A stretch of DNA of 64,000 nt from Melioribacteraceae bacterium (GTDB lineage: Bacteria; Bacteroidota; Ignavibacteria; Ignavibacteriales; Melioribacteraceae). Below are positions 52,892-60,620 of this stretch, piece by piece (within the stretch, counting starts at the first letter, position 1; each line of letters begins with the position of its first letter). The notes beneath the pieces were generated by a model. It was given only the letters and a program-made list of their open reading frames with translations. It searched no databases and was not told the origin of the DNA. The stretch spans positions 156,001 through 220,000 of the forward strand of contig JALVFE010000025.1 of NCBI GenBank assembly GCA_027030245.1. Reading direction: 5' to 3'. The position numbers and the translations under genes are program-made.

Positions 52892-53509
52892 TTAAAACAG
52901 TGAGAATTCATATCCCAAATTCAAAAACAAGGAATTAAAATTAATTGAACGGTTTACTTTCCGGGTATGCGTTATATCCAGGTTTTTTGTTACATCTAAA
53001 ACCAATGTAGGCTTTAGTATTGATAATTTCAATTCTACAAAAAAGCCTTTCATTCCGGATACTCCGGCGCTTATTAATAAACCAAAACTATCATTTATTG
53101 ATTCTCCGATTACATCTTCGTTAGTTTGAGAATCAAAAGTCTTCGGATGCTCGCTGCCGGTCAGAGCAAATGTATAATAACCGATACCAAAACCTAAGTA
53201 TGGATTAAAGTGAGGATTAAAAGGATAAAATAAAACGGACTCCTCAAACTGAGCAATAATATAATTATCCGTTTTATAAGTTTTGCCTCTTTTAGCGTCA
53301 TCATCAATCAAAAGCATTAAGCTAGTATTTGTGAGAAGTGAAAATTTTTCGGAAACTTTATACTTTCCGTGAATCTTTAATCCCCCCGGAATAAAAGGCA
53401 TAAAATTGTCGTTCCCCGTTAAGCAAGTTTGATAACCGAAACCCAACTTAAAATTTTGGGAAAACAGCGTGGATGTAACAAATAAAAAGAAAAGAACTAA
53501 TTTTTTCAT
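52892..53509 (-). CDS. Predicted outer-membrane beta-barrel protein
   Basis: A signal peptide (about 1-18, LVLFFLFVTSTLFS) is followed by strands with alternating polar and aromatic residues: FKLGFGYQTC, GGLKIHGKYKVSEKFSLLTNT, FNPYLGFGIGYYTFAL, SFGLLISAGVSGMKGFFVELKLSI. The terminal strand ends LNLGYEFSLF, the aromatic C-terminus recognised by BAM. It is an OmpW/OmpX-sized barrel of about eight strands. Function unknown; a single gene convergent with rpiA. Confidence 0.8.
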   Translation of the reverse strand: MKKLVLFFLFVTSTLFSQNFKLGFGYQTCLTGNDNFMPFIPGGLKIHGKYKVSEKFSLLTNTSLMLLIDDDAKRGKTYKTDNYIIAQFEESVLFYPFNPHFNPYLGFGIGYYTFALTGSEHPKTFDSQTNEDVIGESINDSFGLLISAGVSGMKGFFVELKLSILKPTLVLDVTKNLDITHTRKVNRSINFNSLFLNLGYEFSLF

Positions 53510-53647
53510 TTTCTTTTAATTCTATTAATTAAAATATAACAATTTAAAAATAATAAATGTATTTCTTCATATCAATATAAACGAAAATAATGCAACAGCT
53601 TTTCCAATTCAAGCAACTCTTAATCATTTTTTATATTTTTCCGTACC

Positions 53648-54601
53648 ATGATAGATAATTCAGATAAAACTAACTTCGAACCGGAATTACATCCGACTAT
53701 CTCGCCTATCACCGCCGCCGTTACGGGATTAATCGGTGTTTTTATTTTATATCAATTTGTAGGCGGACTGCTTACAATTCTTATTTTCGGTATGGATTTT
53801 CAAAACGCTGATATGAATGCGGTCAGATTAATGACAATGGGCGGACAAATTCTTTTTATCCTTTTTCCGGCTTTGCTCTTATCGAAAATGGTTTACGAAG
53901 ACGTGACAACGGTTATAAGATTCCGTTATCCTTCCAAGGAGCAAATTATTGTTTTTTCTATAGGAATGATAATTTTAATACCGTTGCTTCAAAATTACCT
54001 TTACATTCAAAATTATTTCATAGAACAAATTGCACGGAACAATCAATTCGTAAATCACTTAAAGCAGCTTATCGACAAGCTGGATAAGTTGGTAGAGCAA
54101 ACTTACGGCAATATGCTGAAAGCGGATAGTTTTATTGATGCGTTACTAATCGTGGTAGTTGTGGCAATAACTCCTGCCATTTGCGAAGAAATATTTTTCC
54201 GCGGATTTGTTCAAAAAAGTTTCGAACAAAAATTAAAACCTTATTGGTCGGCTTTAATGACCGCAATATTTTTCGGTCTTTATCATTTTAATCCTTACGG
54301 ATTGATTCCGCTCGTTGCGCTCGGTTTTTATTTGGGTTGGTCGGCGTATACAACAAATTCAATTTTCGTCCCGATGATTCTGCATTTTATTAACAATTTC
54401 ACGGCGGTAACGGCTTATTTTATGTTCGGAGAAGAAGATTTAATCGAATCGAACGTTGTTCCGAAAGAAGGAATAAGCGAATCCGTTATTATTTTTATTT
54501 TATTATTGATTTTGTTTGCGGGATTGGTATTTTATATTAAGAAAAAATATCCTCCTTCAAAAAACAATAAACGGAGTGATTATGATTTGTCCGAAATGTG
54601 A
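53648..54601 (+). CDS. CPBP-family intramembrane glutamic protease
   Basis: A polytopic membrane protein (317 residues, seven to eight helices) with the CPBP/ABI motif 1 ICEEIFFRGFVQKSF (paired Glu and Arg), motif 2 FFGLYHFNP (His) and motif 3 MILHFINNF (His/Asn). The group includes Rce1-like CAAX proteases and bacteriocin-immunity relatives. Substrates are unknown. The last 20 bases overlap the next gene's start. A two-gene or longer unit with the zinc-ribbon protein and cdsA is likely. Confidence 0.93.
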   Translation: MIDNSDKTNFEPELHPTISPITAAVTGLIGVFILYQFVGGLLTILIFGMDFQNADMNAVRLMTMGGQILFILFPALLLSKMVYEDVTTVIRFRYPSKEQIIVFSIGMIILIPLLQNYLYIQNYFIEQIARNNQFVNHLKQLIDKLDKLVEQTYGNMLKADSFIDALLIVVVVAITPAICEEIFFRGFVQKSFEQKLKPYWSALMTAIFFGLYHFNPYGLIPLVALGFYLGWSAYTTNSIFVPMILHFINNFTAVTAYFMFGEEDLIESNVVPKEGISESVIIFILLLILFAGLVFYIKKKYPPSKNNKRSDYDLSEM

Positions 54602-54923
54602 AGCCGAGTATATCGACGGAATTACGGTATGTGCCGACTGCGGTATAGAATTGATTCCCGTGGAAGAATTTGAAGGACATCTTGTTAAACCGAGCGACTG
54701 GATAATTGTTTATACCACGGATGCATCTTTCGAAGCGGATATGTTAAAGGCGAATTTGGAAAGCGCAGGCATCGAAACGCTAATACTATCGCAAAAAGAC
54801 CAAAGTTTTCCCGCTGTGGGTGATTTGGCAATAATTAAAATTTTAGTGAAAAGAAACGACTTATCGGCGGCGGAAGAAATTCTTCGGGATATTAACAAAG
54901 AAAACAATCCGGGAAACGAATAG
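54582..54923 (+). CDS. Zinc-ribbon DUF2007-domain protein
   Basis: ATG at 54582 is preceded by GGAG at 54573-54576 and starts exactly at a zinc ribbon: MICPKCEAEY and CADCGIEL supply four Cys. A DUF2007 (GlnB-like signal transducer) domain follows, with WIIVYTTDASFEADMLKANLESAGIE and a C-terminal ILVKRNDLSAAEEILRDI. The longer frame from 54516 would run inside the CPBP gene and is rejected. Length is 113 residues. The role is unknown; such proteins often pair with membrane proteases or signalling operons. Confidence 0.88.
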   Translation: MICPKCEAEYIDGITVCADCGIELIPVEEFEGHLVKPSDWIIVYTTDASFEADMLKANLESAGIETLILSQKDQSFPAVGDLAIIKILVKRNDLSAAEEILRDINKENNPGNE

Positions 54924-55741
54924 TGGCTTTATCAAACCGTCTTACACGAATTTTGGTTTCGGTCTTCGCAATACCGGTAATTATCGGTGTTTCTTATTAC
55001 GGTAAGATTCCTTTTCTCATTTTTGTTTTAGGCATAGGGCTGATTGCTTTTCACGAATTTGCAACTATGACGCTTAACAAAAATATATACGTTAATTTTA
55101 ATGTCGGTATGGCTTCGGTTTTTTTGATTATTGCAGATTCTTATTCTCACTACTTTAACTTTAAATTTTTAATTCTTCTCATTGTTTTAGTCGTTCTTTT
55201 GAACGAACTATTTAGAAATAAAGAATCCGCAATACTCAACATCGGAACAACGTTAACCGGAATTTTTTACATCGGTTTGTTTTCCTCATCCATTATAGAT
55301 TTGAGAGAATTTTTCGGAGCAGTTGAAGCCCAATATAATTACGGCGGTTATTTGATTATTGCAATGCTTGCCGCTATTTGGGTTTGCGATTCCGCCGCTT
55401 ATTTTTTAGGAACGGCGTTCGGTAAACATAAACTTTTCCCGCGTGTAAGTCCGAAAAAAAGTTGGGAAGGCGCAATTGCCGGCTTTGTATTTGCAATAAT
55501 AACAATGGTAATTGCCAAATTACTTGGTCTGGATTTTTTAAGCTGGAAAGATGCTGTTGTAATCGGAATGATTGTAGGATTCATAGGGCAAACCGGCGAC
55601 TTGGTGGAAAGTTTAATTAAACGGGATGCAAACGTAAAAGATTCTTCTTCAATAATTCCCGGGCATGGCGGTATTTTCGATAGATTCGATTCTCTGCTCT
55701 TTTCGGCTCCGGCTGTTTATTTGTACTTTACTTTATTTTAA
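54923..55741 (+). CDS. cdsA: Phosphatidate cytidylyltransferase
   Basis: An inner-membrane enzyme (272 residues, about eight helices) that makes CDP-diacylglycerol from phosphatidate and CTP. The family signature is complete: SLIKRDANVKDSSSIIPGHG followed by GIFDRFDS near residue 235. VCDSAAYFLGTAFGKHKLFPRVSPKKSWEG is the other conserved block, given here as two contiguous motifs. GTG start at 54923 overlaps the upstream stop by one base. It ends the CPBP-DUF2007-cdsA run. Confidence 0.95.
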   Translation: MALSNRLTRILVSVFAIPVIIGVSYYGKIPFLIFVLGIGLIAFHEFATMTLNKNIYVNFNVGMASVFLIIADSYSHYFNFKFLILLIVLVVLLNELFRNKESAILNIGTTLTGIFYIGLFSSSIIDLREFFGAVEAQYNYGGYLIIAMLAAIWVCDSAAYFLGTAFGKHKLFPRVSPKKSWEGAIAGFVFAIITMVIAKLLGLDFLSWKDAVVIGMIVGFIGQTGDLVESLIKRDANVKDSSSIIPGHGGIFDRFDSLLFSAPAVYLYFTLF

Positions 55742-55792
55742 TTTTTATTCACACTTTTCCGCAAAATATTTTTTAATCAGTCCGAAGGTAAA

Positions 55793-56506
55793 ATGAAAAA
55801 ATACCAAGGTAAAACCCCCGAAGAAGTTATGAAACTTGTAACTATCGAAATAATCGAGCGTGCGATCAAACTTGGGAAAAAGAAAAACCGCACAATATTT
55901 ATAAGCAAAACTTCCGGGGGGAAAGGAACAGATGTAAATTCGTTAAATCCCGCAACACCCGAAGGTAGAGAAAATCTCGAGAAATTTCTTACGCCGGTAA
56001 GAAGACATTATACTTTTTCCGGACTCGGGGAAGCGGAAGAACCCAATTCAATAAATTGGAGAAAATTAAATTTACCCTTTGGCAGACGAGCGCTTCTTTT
56101 GTTTCAAGTGGCTGTATCGTTTTTCTTAAAAGGAACACCTGCGAAAAATAAATTTTTAAGATGGATGGGTGTTCACGTTGGGAAAGGAGCCGAAATAATG
56201 CAGCTCGTATGGTTGGATCATTTCCGTCCGGAACTTATTTTCATCGGTGAAAATGTATTAATGGGCGCTTTTACCCGTGTTACCGTTCATGCATACGAAG
56301 GCGCAGGTAAATTCCGCTACGGCTTGGTTGAAATCGGAAATAACTCAAAAATTGGTGCGGGTACGGGAATAGGACCAATTAAAATCGAAGAAAATGTTAG
56401 AACTTTACCCGGCACAACGCTTTCGCCTTATTTGGCAAAAGTAAAATCGGGCTCCGTTGTCGGGTGGGATCCTCCAACCGTGAAAGTAGTTGAGAAAAAA
56501 GAATAA
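55793..56506 (+). CDS. Left-handed beta-helix acyltransferase-like protein
   Basis: An N-terminal helical part (about 1-85) is followed by a hydrophobic stretch (FGRRALLLFQVAVSFFLKG, about 97-115). A hexapeptide-repeat domain comes next, with VGKGAEIMQLVWLDHF, IGENVLMGAFTRVTVHAYE and IGNNSKIGAGTGIGPIKIEENVR, and it ends with GSVVGWDPPTV. The conserved His in THAYE-type loops is plausible as catalytic base. The family includes O-acetyltransferases of sugar and polymer modification; the substrate is unknown. AAGGT lies seven bases before the ATG. It stands 51 bases after cdsA. Confidence 0.8.
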   Translation: MKKYQGKTPEEVMKLVTIEIIERAIKLGKKKNRTIFISKTSGGKGTDVNSLNPATPEGRENLEKFLTPVRRHYTFSGLGEAEEPNSINWRKLNLPFGRRALLLFQVAVSFFLKGTPAKNKFLRWMGVHVGKGAEIMQLVWLDHFRPELIFIGENVLMGAFTRVTVHAYEGAGKFRYGLVEIGNNSKIGAGTGIGPIKIEENVRTLPGTTLSPYLAKVKSGSVVGWDPPTVKVVEKKE

Positions 56507-56581
56507 TTTATTTAGCAATTTGAATTTTTATTTTCGAACCGATATTTTTGATTTAAGTTTAATTAAGATTTGGGAAAACTT

Positions 56582-57394
56582 ATGAACAGATTTATCAAAC
56601 GGACAAGCATATTTATAGCGTTAATTCTTCTTGTTTATGCTTGTAGTTCAGTTCCGTTAACAGGCAGAAAACAATTAAGCCTTATCCCCAGCTCGTCTCT
56701 CCTTTCGATGAGCTTCCAACAATATGATGCGTTTTTAAAAGAACATAAGTTGAGCACCGATAAGAAAAAAGTACAACTCATCAAAAAAGTCGGGAATAAA
56801 ATTAAAACCGCCGTCGAAAAATACTTGACCGATAACGGCTTCGCAGACCGTTTGGAAGGCTATGATTGGGAATTCAATCTTGTGGAAAGCAAAGAAGCAA
56901 ACGCATGGTGCATGCCCGGCGGAAAAGTTGTGTTTTATACCGGTATTTTACCGATTTGCAAAGACGAAAACGGAATTGCCGTTGTTATGGGTCACGAAAT
57001 TTCCCACGCTATTGCCGAACACGGCGCAGAAAGAATGTCTCAAGCTCTGATTGCCCAACTCGGCGGTGTTGGACTTGCGTATGCGCTCCGGAACAAACCC
57101 AAGCAAACCCAGCAACTTTGGATGGCAGCCTACGGAATCGGAGCTCAAGTTGGAGTTTTGCTTCCGTTCAGCCGGCTGCAAGAAAGCGAAGCGGACCATC
57201 TCGGATTGATTTTTATGGCTATTGCTGGCTACAACCCGAACCACGCTTTGGAATTTTGGAAAAGAATGGCCGAAATGAAAAAAGGACAAGCGCCGCCCGA
57301 ATTTTTAAGCACGCACCCTTCGGACGAAACAAGGATTGCGGACATTAAGCGCTTGCTTCCGGAAGCAATGAAATATTACAAGGGCTCGAAATAA
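56582..57394 (+). CDS. M48-family zinc metalloprotease lipoprotein (LoiP/YcaL-like)
   Basis: A periplasmic, lipid-anchored protease: signal (RTSIFIALILLVYAC) with lipobox Cys followed by SSVPLTGRKQLSLIP, the family's usual mature N-terminus. The catalytic motif is VVMGHEISHAIAEHGAER and the third zinc ligand is Glu in QESEADHLGLIFMAIAGYNP. A late THPSDETRIADI segment is the conserved C-terminal motif. ATG 56582 is chosen over TTG 56570. It is probably involved in outer-membrane protein quality control. Confidence 0.93.
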   Translation: MNRFIKRTSIFIALILLVYACSSVPLTGRKQLSLIPSSSLLSMSFQQYDAFLKEHKLSTDKKKVQLIKKVGNKIKTAVEKYLTDNGFADRLEGYDWEFNLVESKEANAWCMPGGKVVFYTGILPICKDENGIAVVMGHEISHAIAEHGAERMSQALIAQLGGVGLAYALRNKPKQTQQLWMAAYGIGAQVGVLLPFSRLQESEADHLGLIFMAIAGYNPNHALEFWKRMAEMKKGQAPPEFLSTHPSDETRIADIKRLLPEAMKYYKGSK

Positions 57395-57465
57395 CTACAT
57401 TACTAACTCTTGAAGAATAAAATCAACCGAATTTTTCTAACCTTGTAAAAACAACTTTTAATCAA

Positions 57466-57495
57466 CCGGGTATGTTATTCCAATAATATACCCGG
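57466..57495. repeat. Near-perfect 30-base palindrome upstream of lon
   Basis: CCGGGTATGTTATT (57466-57479) and AATAATATACCCGG (57482-57495) pair over 14 bases with one G-T pair and a two-base spacer. No T run follows, so it is not an obvious terminator. It lies about 165 bases before the lon start and could be an operator. The rest of the 57395-57660 gap holds no gene. Confidence 0.6.
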
Positions 57496-57613
57496 AATTT
57501 CTACTAACCCGTGCAACATTTTCCCAGAACGTTTTTATAACAAAGAGAATTAAACTTTGTAATTTGAGCAATCCGTAAATTATTCCTGACAGTAATTTCT
57601 TGATAGCACTTGC

Positions 57614-57621
57614 TAATTTTG
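57614..57621 (+). promoter_or_regulatory. Candidate -7 box (TAATTTTG) for lon
   Basis: Exact TAnnTTTG, 40 bases before the lon ATG at 57661. The nearest TTG upstream is only 11 bases away, so the -33 element is doubtful. Confidence 0.3.
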
Positions 57622-57660
57622 GTATATTATTTTTCTTAATTAATAAAAATTGTGACTGAC

Positions 57661-60093
57661 ATGAACGACGAAATAAATCTGAATTCCCAAGATAATACAA
57701 TAGTAGAAGACATTCCGAAAGTATTACCAGTATTGCCTTTAAGAGATACCGTTATTTTTCCTTATATGATTTTCCCTGTTCTTGTAGGACGGGAACAATC
57801 GATAAAAGCGGCAAATTTTGCTTTGGATAACTCAAAATATATTTTCCTTGCCGCCCAGAAAAATCCTTCCATCGAAGAACCAACACAAGATGACATCTAC
57901 CGCGAAGGCACAATTGCGAAAATCATACAAATTCTGAAACTGCCTAACGGGTTAATTAAAATTTTGGTCGACGGTGTAATTCAAGGAAGGATAAAAAAAT
58001 ATAAGGATAATCCCGACTTTTTTGAAGCCGAAATAGATGTGATTGTACCCCCAAAAGAAGATGAAAAAGAAATCAATGCTTTAATCAGACAATTAACAAC
58101 ACAGTTTAAAGAATACGTAAAAATTAACCGTAATATTCCGCCCGAAGCAATAAACGCATACGAAAACATTGAAGAAACGGACAGAAAAGTTTTTTACGTT
58201 GCGGCTAATATCAATCAACCCATTGAAGCAAAACAGTCGATTTTGGAAAAAGATTCGCTTAAAGAGCAAATATATACTCTAATTAAAATTCTTAAATCCG
58301 AAATTGAAATATTAAAAGTTGAAAAAGAAATTGAAAACAAGGTTCAAGAAAACATTTCCAAAACGCAGCGTAAATTTATTATACAAGAACAAATAAGAAT
58401 TTTGCAAGAAGAGCTCGGCGAAGACGAAGACATATCGCCCGAATTTCAAAAATTAAAAGATAAAATTAAAAAAGCGAAAATGCCGAAAGCCGTTCAGGAA
58501 AAGGCTTTTGAAGAACTTAATAAATTAAAAAAGATTCCGCCGAGCTCCCCGGAAACAACCGTTATCAGAAATTATCTTGATTGGTTAGTTGAAGTTCCGT
58601 GGTATAAAAAAACGAAAGACAATCTCGATATAAAAAACGTCCGCAAAATTTTGGACGAAGACCATTACGGTTTGGAAAAACCGAAGGATAGAATAGTTGA
58701 ACACATTGCGGTTCTCAACCTTGTGAAAGAAATGAAGGGACAAATATTATGTTTCGTCGGTCCTCCTGGAGTCGGTAAAACTTCGCTCGGCAAATCGATT
58801 GCGCGCGCTTTGGGTAGAAAATTCGTTAGGATAAGTCTCGGTGGCGTAAGAGACGAAGCAGAAATAAGAGGCCATCGCAGAACTTATATCGGTTCGATGC
58901 CCGGAAAAATTATTCAATCCATGAAAAAAGCCGGAACCGTAAATCCCGTAATGCTTCTCGACGAAATAGATAAAATGAGTATGGATTTCCGGGGTGATCC
59001 TTCTTCGGCAATGTTGGAAGTTTTAGACCCTGAACAAAACCACAGTTTTATGGATCATTATTTGGATACGGAATACGATCTTTCCAAAGTTATGTTTATA
59101 ACCACGGCAAACGTAAGGTACAATATTCCTTTACCGCTTCAAGACAGAATGGAGATTATCGAACTGCCGGGATATTTGGAATTTGAGAAACTCGAAATTG
59201 CCAAGCGGCATATTATTCCCAAGCAATTAAAAGCTCACGGACTTGATAAATACGATGTAAGCTTTACCGATGAAGCATTGAAAAAAATTATTAAAGAATA
59301 CACAGCCGAAGCGGGAGTCCGTAACCTTGAGCGTGAAATTGCTACCAATCTCCGGAAAACCGCACGGGATATAATTTTAAATCAGTCCGGTAACGGTAGA
59401 AAAACTCGTAAAAAGATAAAGTATGTTATCGACGAAAAGAAAGTGGAAGAAAATCTGGGTGTTCCCAAATTCAAACAATCTAAAATTTCAAAAGAACCGC
59501 AGGTCGGAAGTGTTACAGGTCTTGCATGGACCAGCGTAGGCGGCGATATTCTTTCCGTCGAATGCACCATTATGAACGGAGCGGAAAAACTTACGCTTAC
59601 CGGTCAACTCGGCGAAGTGATGCGGGAATCCGCTCAAGCCGCATTAAGTTATTTACGCTCCAATGCAAAAGAATTGGGAATACCGGTCAATTTCTACAAA
59701 AACAAAGAAATTCATATCCATCTTCCCGAAGGAGCAATACCGAAAGACGGACCTTCGGCAGGAATTACTATGGCGATGGCTATGTATTCTTCAATAACCA
59801 AAAAACCTGCCAAATGCGATGTAGCGATGACCGGAGAAATTACTTTGCGTGGCAATATTTTGGCAATCGGCGGTTTAAATGAAAAACTTCTTGCCGCAAA
59901 ACAAAGCGGGATTAAAAAAGTATTGATTCCAGAAGAAAATGTTAAAGATCTTGCCGAAATTAAAAACGAAGTAAAAGACGGTCTGGAAATAGTTCCGATT
60001 AAAACCATCAAGGAAGCAATTCCGCATGTTTTCCCCAAACCGGCACGAAAAAAATCAACGCGAAAAAAGACATCTGCAAAACGGAAGAAATAA
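57661..60093 (+). CDS. lon: ATP-dependent protease La (Lon)
   Basis: A cytoplasmic AAA+ serine protease (810 residues). The N-terminal substrate domain (about 20-215, LPVLPLRDTVIFPYMIFPV) and coiled coil precede Walker A VGPPGVGKTSLGKS, Walker B VMLLDEIDKMS, sensor-1/arginine-finger regions and the proteolytic domain. In that domain the catalytic Ser lies in PKDGPSAGITMA and the Lys in LAIGGLNEKLLAAKQSG. The C-terminus ends in a Lys/Arg-rich tail (about the last 20 residues), unusual but seen in this lineage. GTG 57652 would add three residues; ATG 57661 is preferred. The stop overlaps the next start by one base. Confidence 0.97.
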   Translation: MNDEINLNSQDNTIVEDIPKVLPVLPLRDTVIFPYMIFPVLVGREQSIKAANFALDNSKYIFLAAQKNPSIEEPTQDDIYREGTIAKIIQILKLPNGLIKILVDGVIQGRIKKYKDNPDFFEAEIDVIVPPKEDEKEINALIRQLTTQFKEYVKINRNIPPEAINAYENIEETDRKVFYVAANINQPIEAKQSILEKDSLKEQIYTLIKILKSEIEILKVEKEIENKVQENISKTQRKFIIQEQIRILQEELGEDEDISPEFQKLKDKIKKAKMPKAVQEKAFEELNKLKKIPPSSPETTVIRNYLDWLVEVPWYKKTKDNLDIKNVRKILDEDHYGLEKPKDRIVEHIAVLNLVKEMKGQILCFVGPPGVGKTSLGKSIARALGRKFVRISLGGVRDEAEIRGHRRTYIGSMPGKIIQSMKKAGTVNPVMLLDEIDKMSMDFRGDPSSAMLEVLDPEQNHSFMDHYLDTEYDLSKVMFITTANVRYNIPLPLQDRMEIIELPGYLEFEKLEIAKRHIIPKQLKAHGLDKYDVSFTDEALKKIIKEYTAEAGVRNLEREIATNLRKTARDIILNQSGNGRKTRKKIKYVIDEKKVEENLGVPKFKQSKISKEPQVGSVTGLAWTSVGGDILSVECTIMNGAEKLTLTGQLGEVMRESAQAALSYLRSNAKELGIPVNFYKNKEIHIHLPEGAIPKDGPSAGITMAMAMYSSITKKPAKCDVAMTGEITLRGNILAIGGLNEKLLAAKQSGIKKVLIPEENVKDLAEIKNEVKDGLEIVPIKTIKEAIPHVFPKPARKKSTRKKTSAKRKK

Positions 60094-60599
60094 TGTTTAC
60101 CGATAACAGCAAAATACCGGCAATACCGGAAGAACCGGTTTATGAAAATCTTTTAACAGATGTCAATTCGCTTTTGGAAGAAGATGCGCCGGCTTTATCC
60201 AACCTTTCAAACTTTATTTCATTAATCAACCACGCATTTCCGAAAATAAGTTGGATCGGCTACTATTTCGCAAAAGACGGTTTTCTTTATCTAGGTCCTT
60301 TCCAAGGTAAGGTAGCATGCACAAAAATTAAAATAGGAAACGGTGTTTGCGGAACTTCGGCACAACAAAGAAAAACGGTAGTTGTTGAGGACGTGCATAA
60401 ATTTCCCGGACATATAGCATGCGACAGCGGGTCCAATTCCGAAATAGTTCTGCCGATTGTTCAAAATTCCGAATTAATAGGCGTGTTGGATTTGGATAGT
60501 TATCAATATTCAGCTTTTAACGAAACGGATAAAAAATATTTGGAAAAATTAATTAAATTATTGGTTGATAAAGTCGATTTCAAGAATTTTATTGTGTAA
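60093..60599 (+). CDS. msrC: Free methionine-(R)-sulfoxide reductase (GAF fold)
   Basis: A GAF-domain enzyme (168 residues) that reduces free Met-R-sulfoxide with thioredoxin. The three diagnostic cysteines are present at 76 (VACTKI), 86 (GVCGTSA) and 110 (HIACDSGSNSEIV), with the same 10- and 24-residue spacing as in E. coli fRMsr. ISWIGYYF and VPL-type VLPIVQNSELIGVLDLDS complete the family pattern. It starts on the last base of lon and precedes dnaX by 21 bases, so an oxidative-damage gene is embedded in a lon-dnaX unit. Confidence 0.93.
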   Translation: MFTDNSKIPAIPEEPVYENLLTDVNSLLEEDAPALSNLSNFISLINHAFPKISWIGYYFAKDGFLYLGPFQGKVACTKIKIGNGVCGTSAQQRKTVVVEDVHKFPGHIACDSGSNSEIVLPIVQNSELIGVLDLDSYQYSAFNETDKKYLEKLIKLLVDKVDFKNFIV

Positions 60600-60620
60600 G
60601 AAATTTTAAGGGAGTAAACT

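Noticed and set aside
56866..57348. 160-codon ORF overlapping the M48 protease gene in another frame
   Set aside because: It is Arg/Cys-rich nonsense typical of an off-frame reading; the overlapping M48 frame has an intact lipobox and zinc motif.
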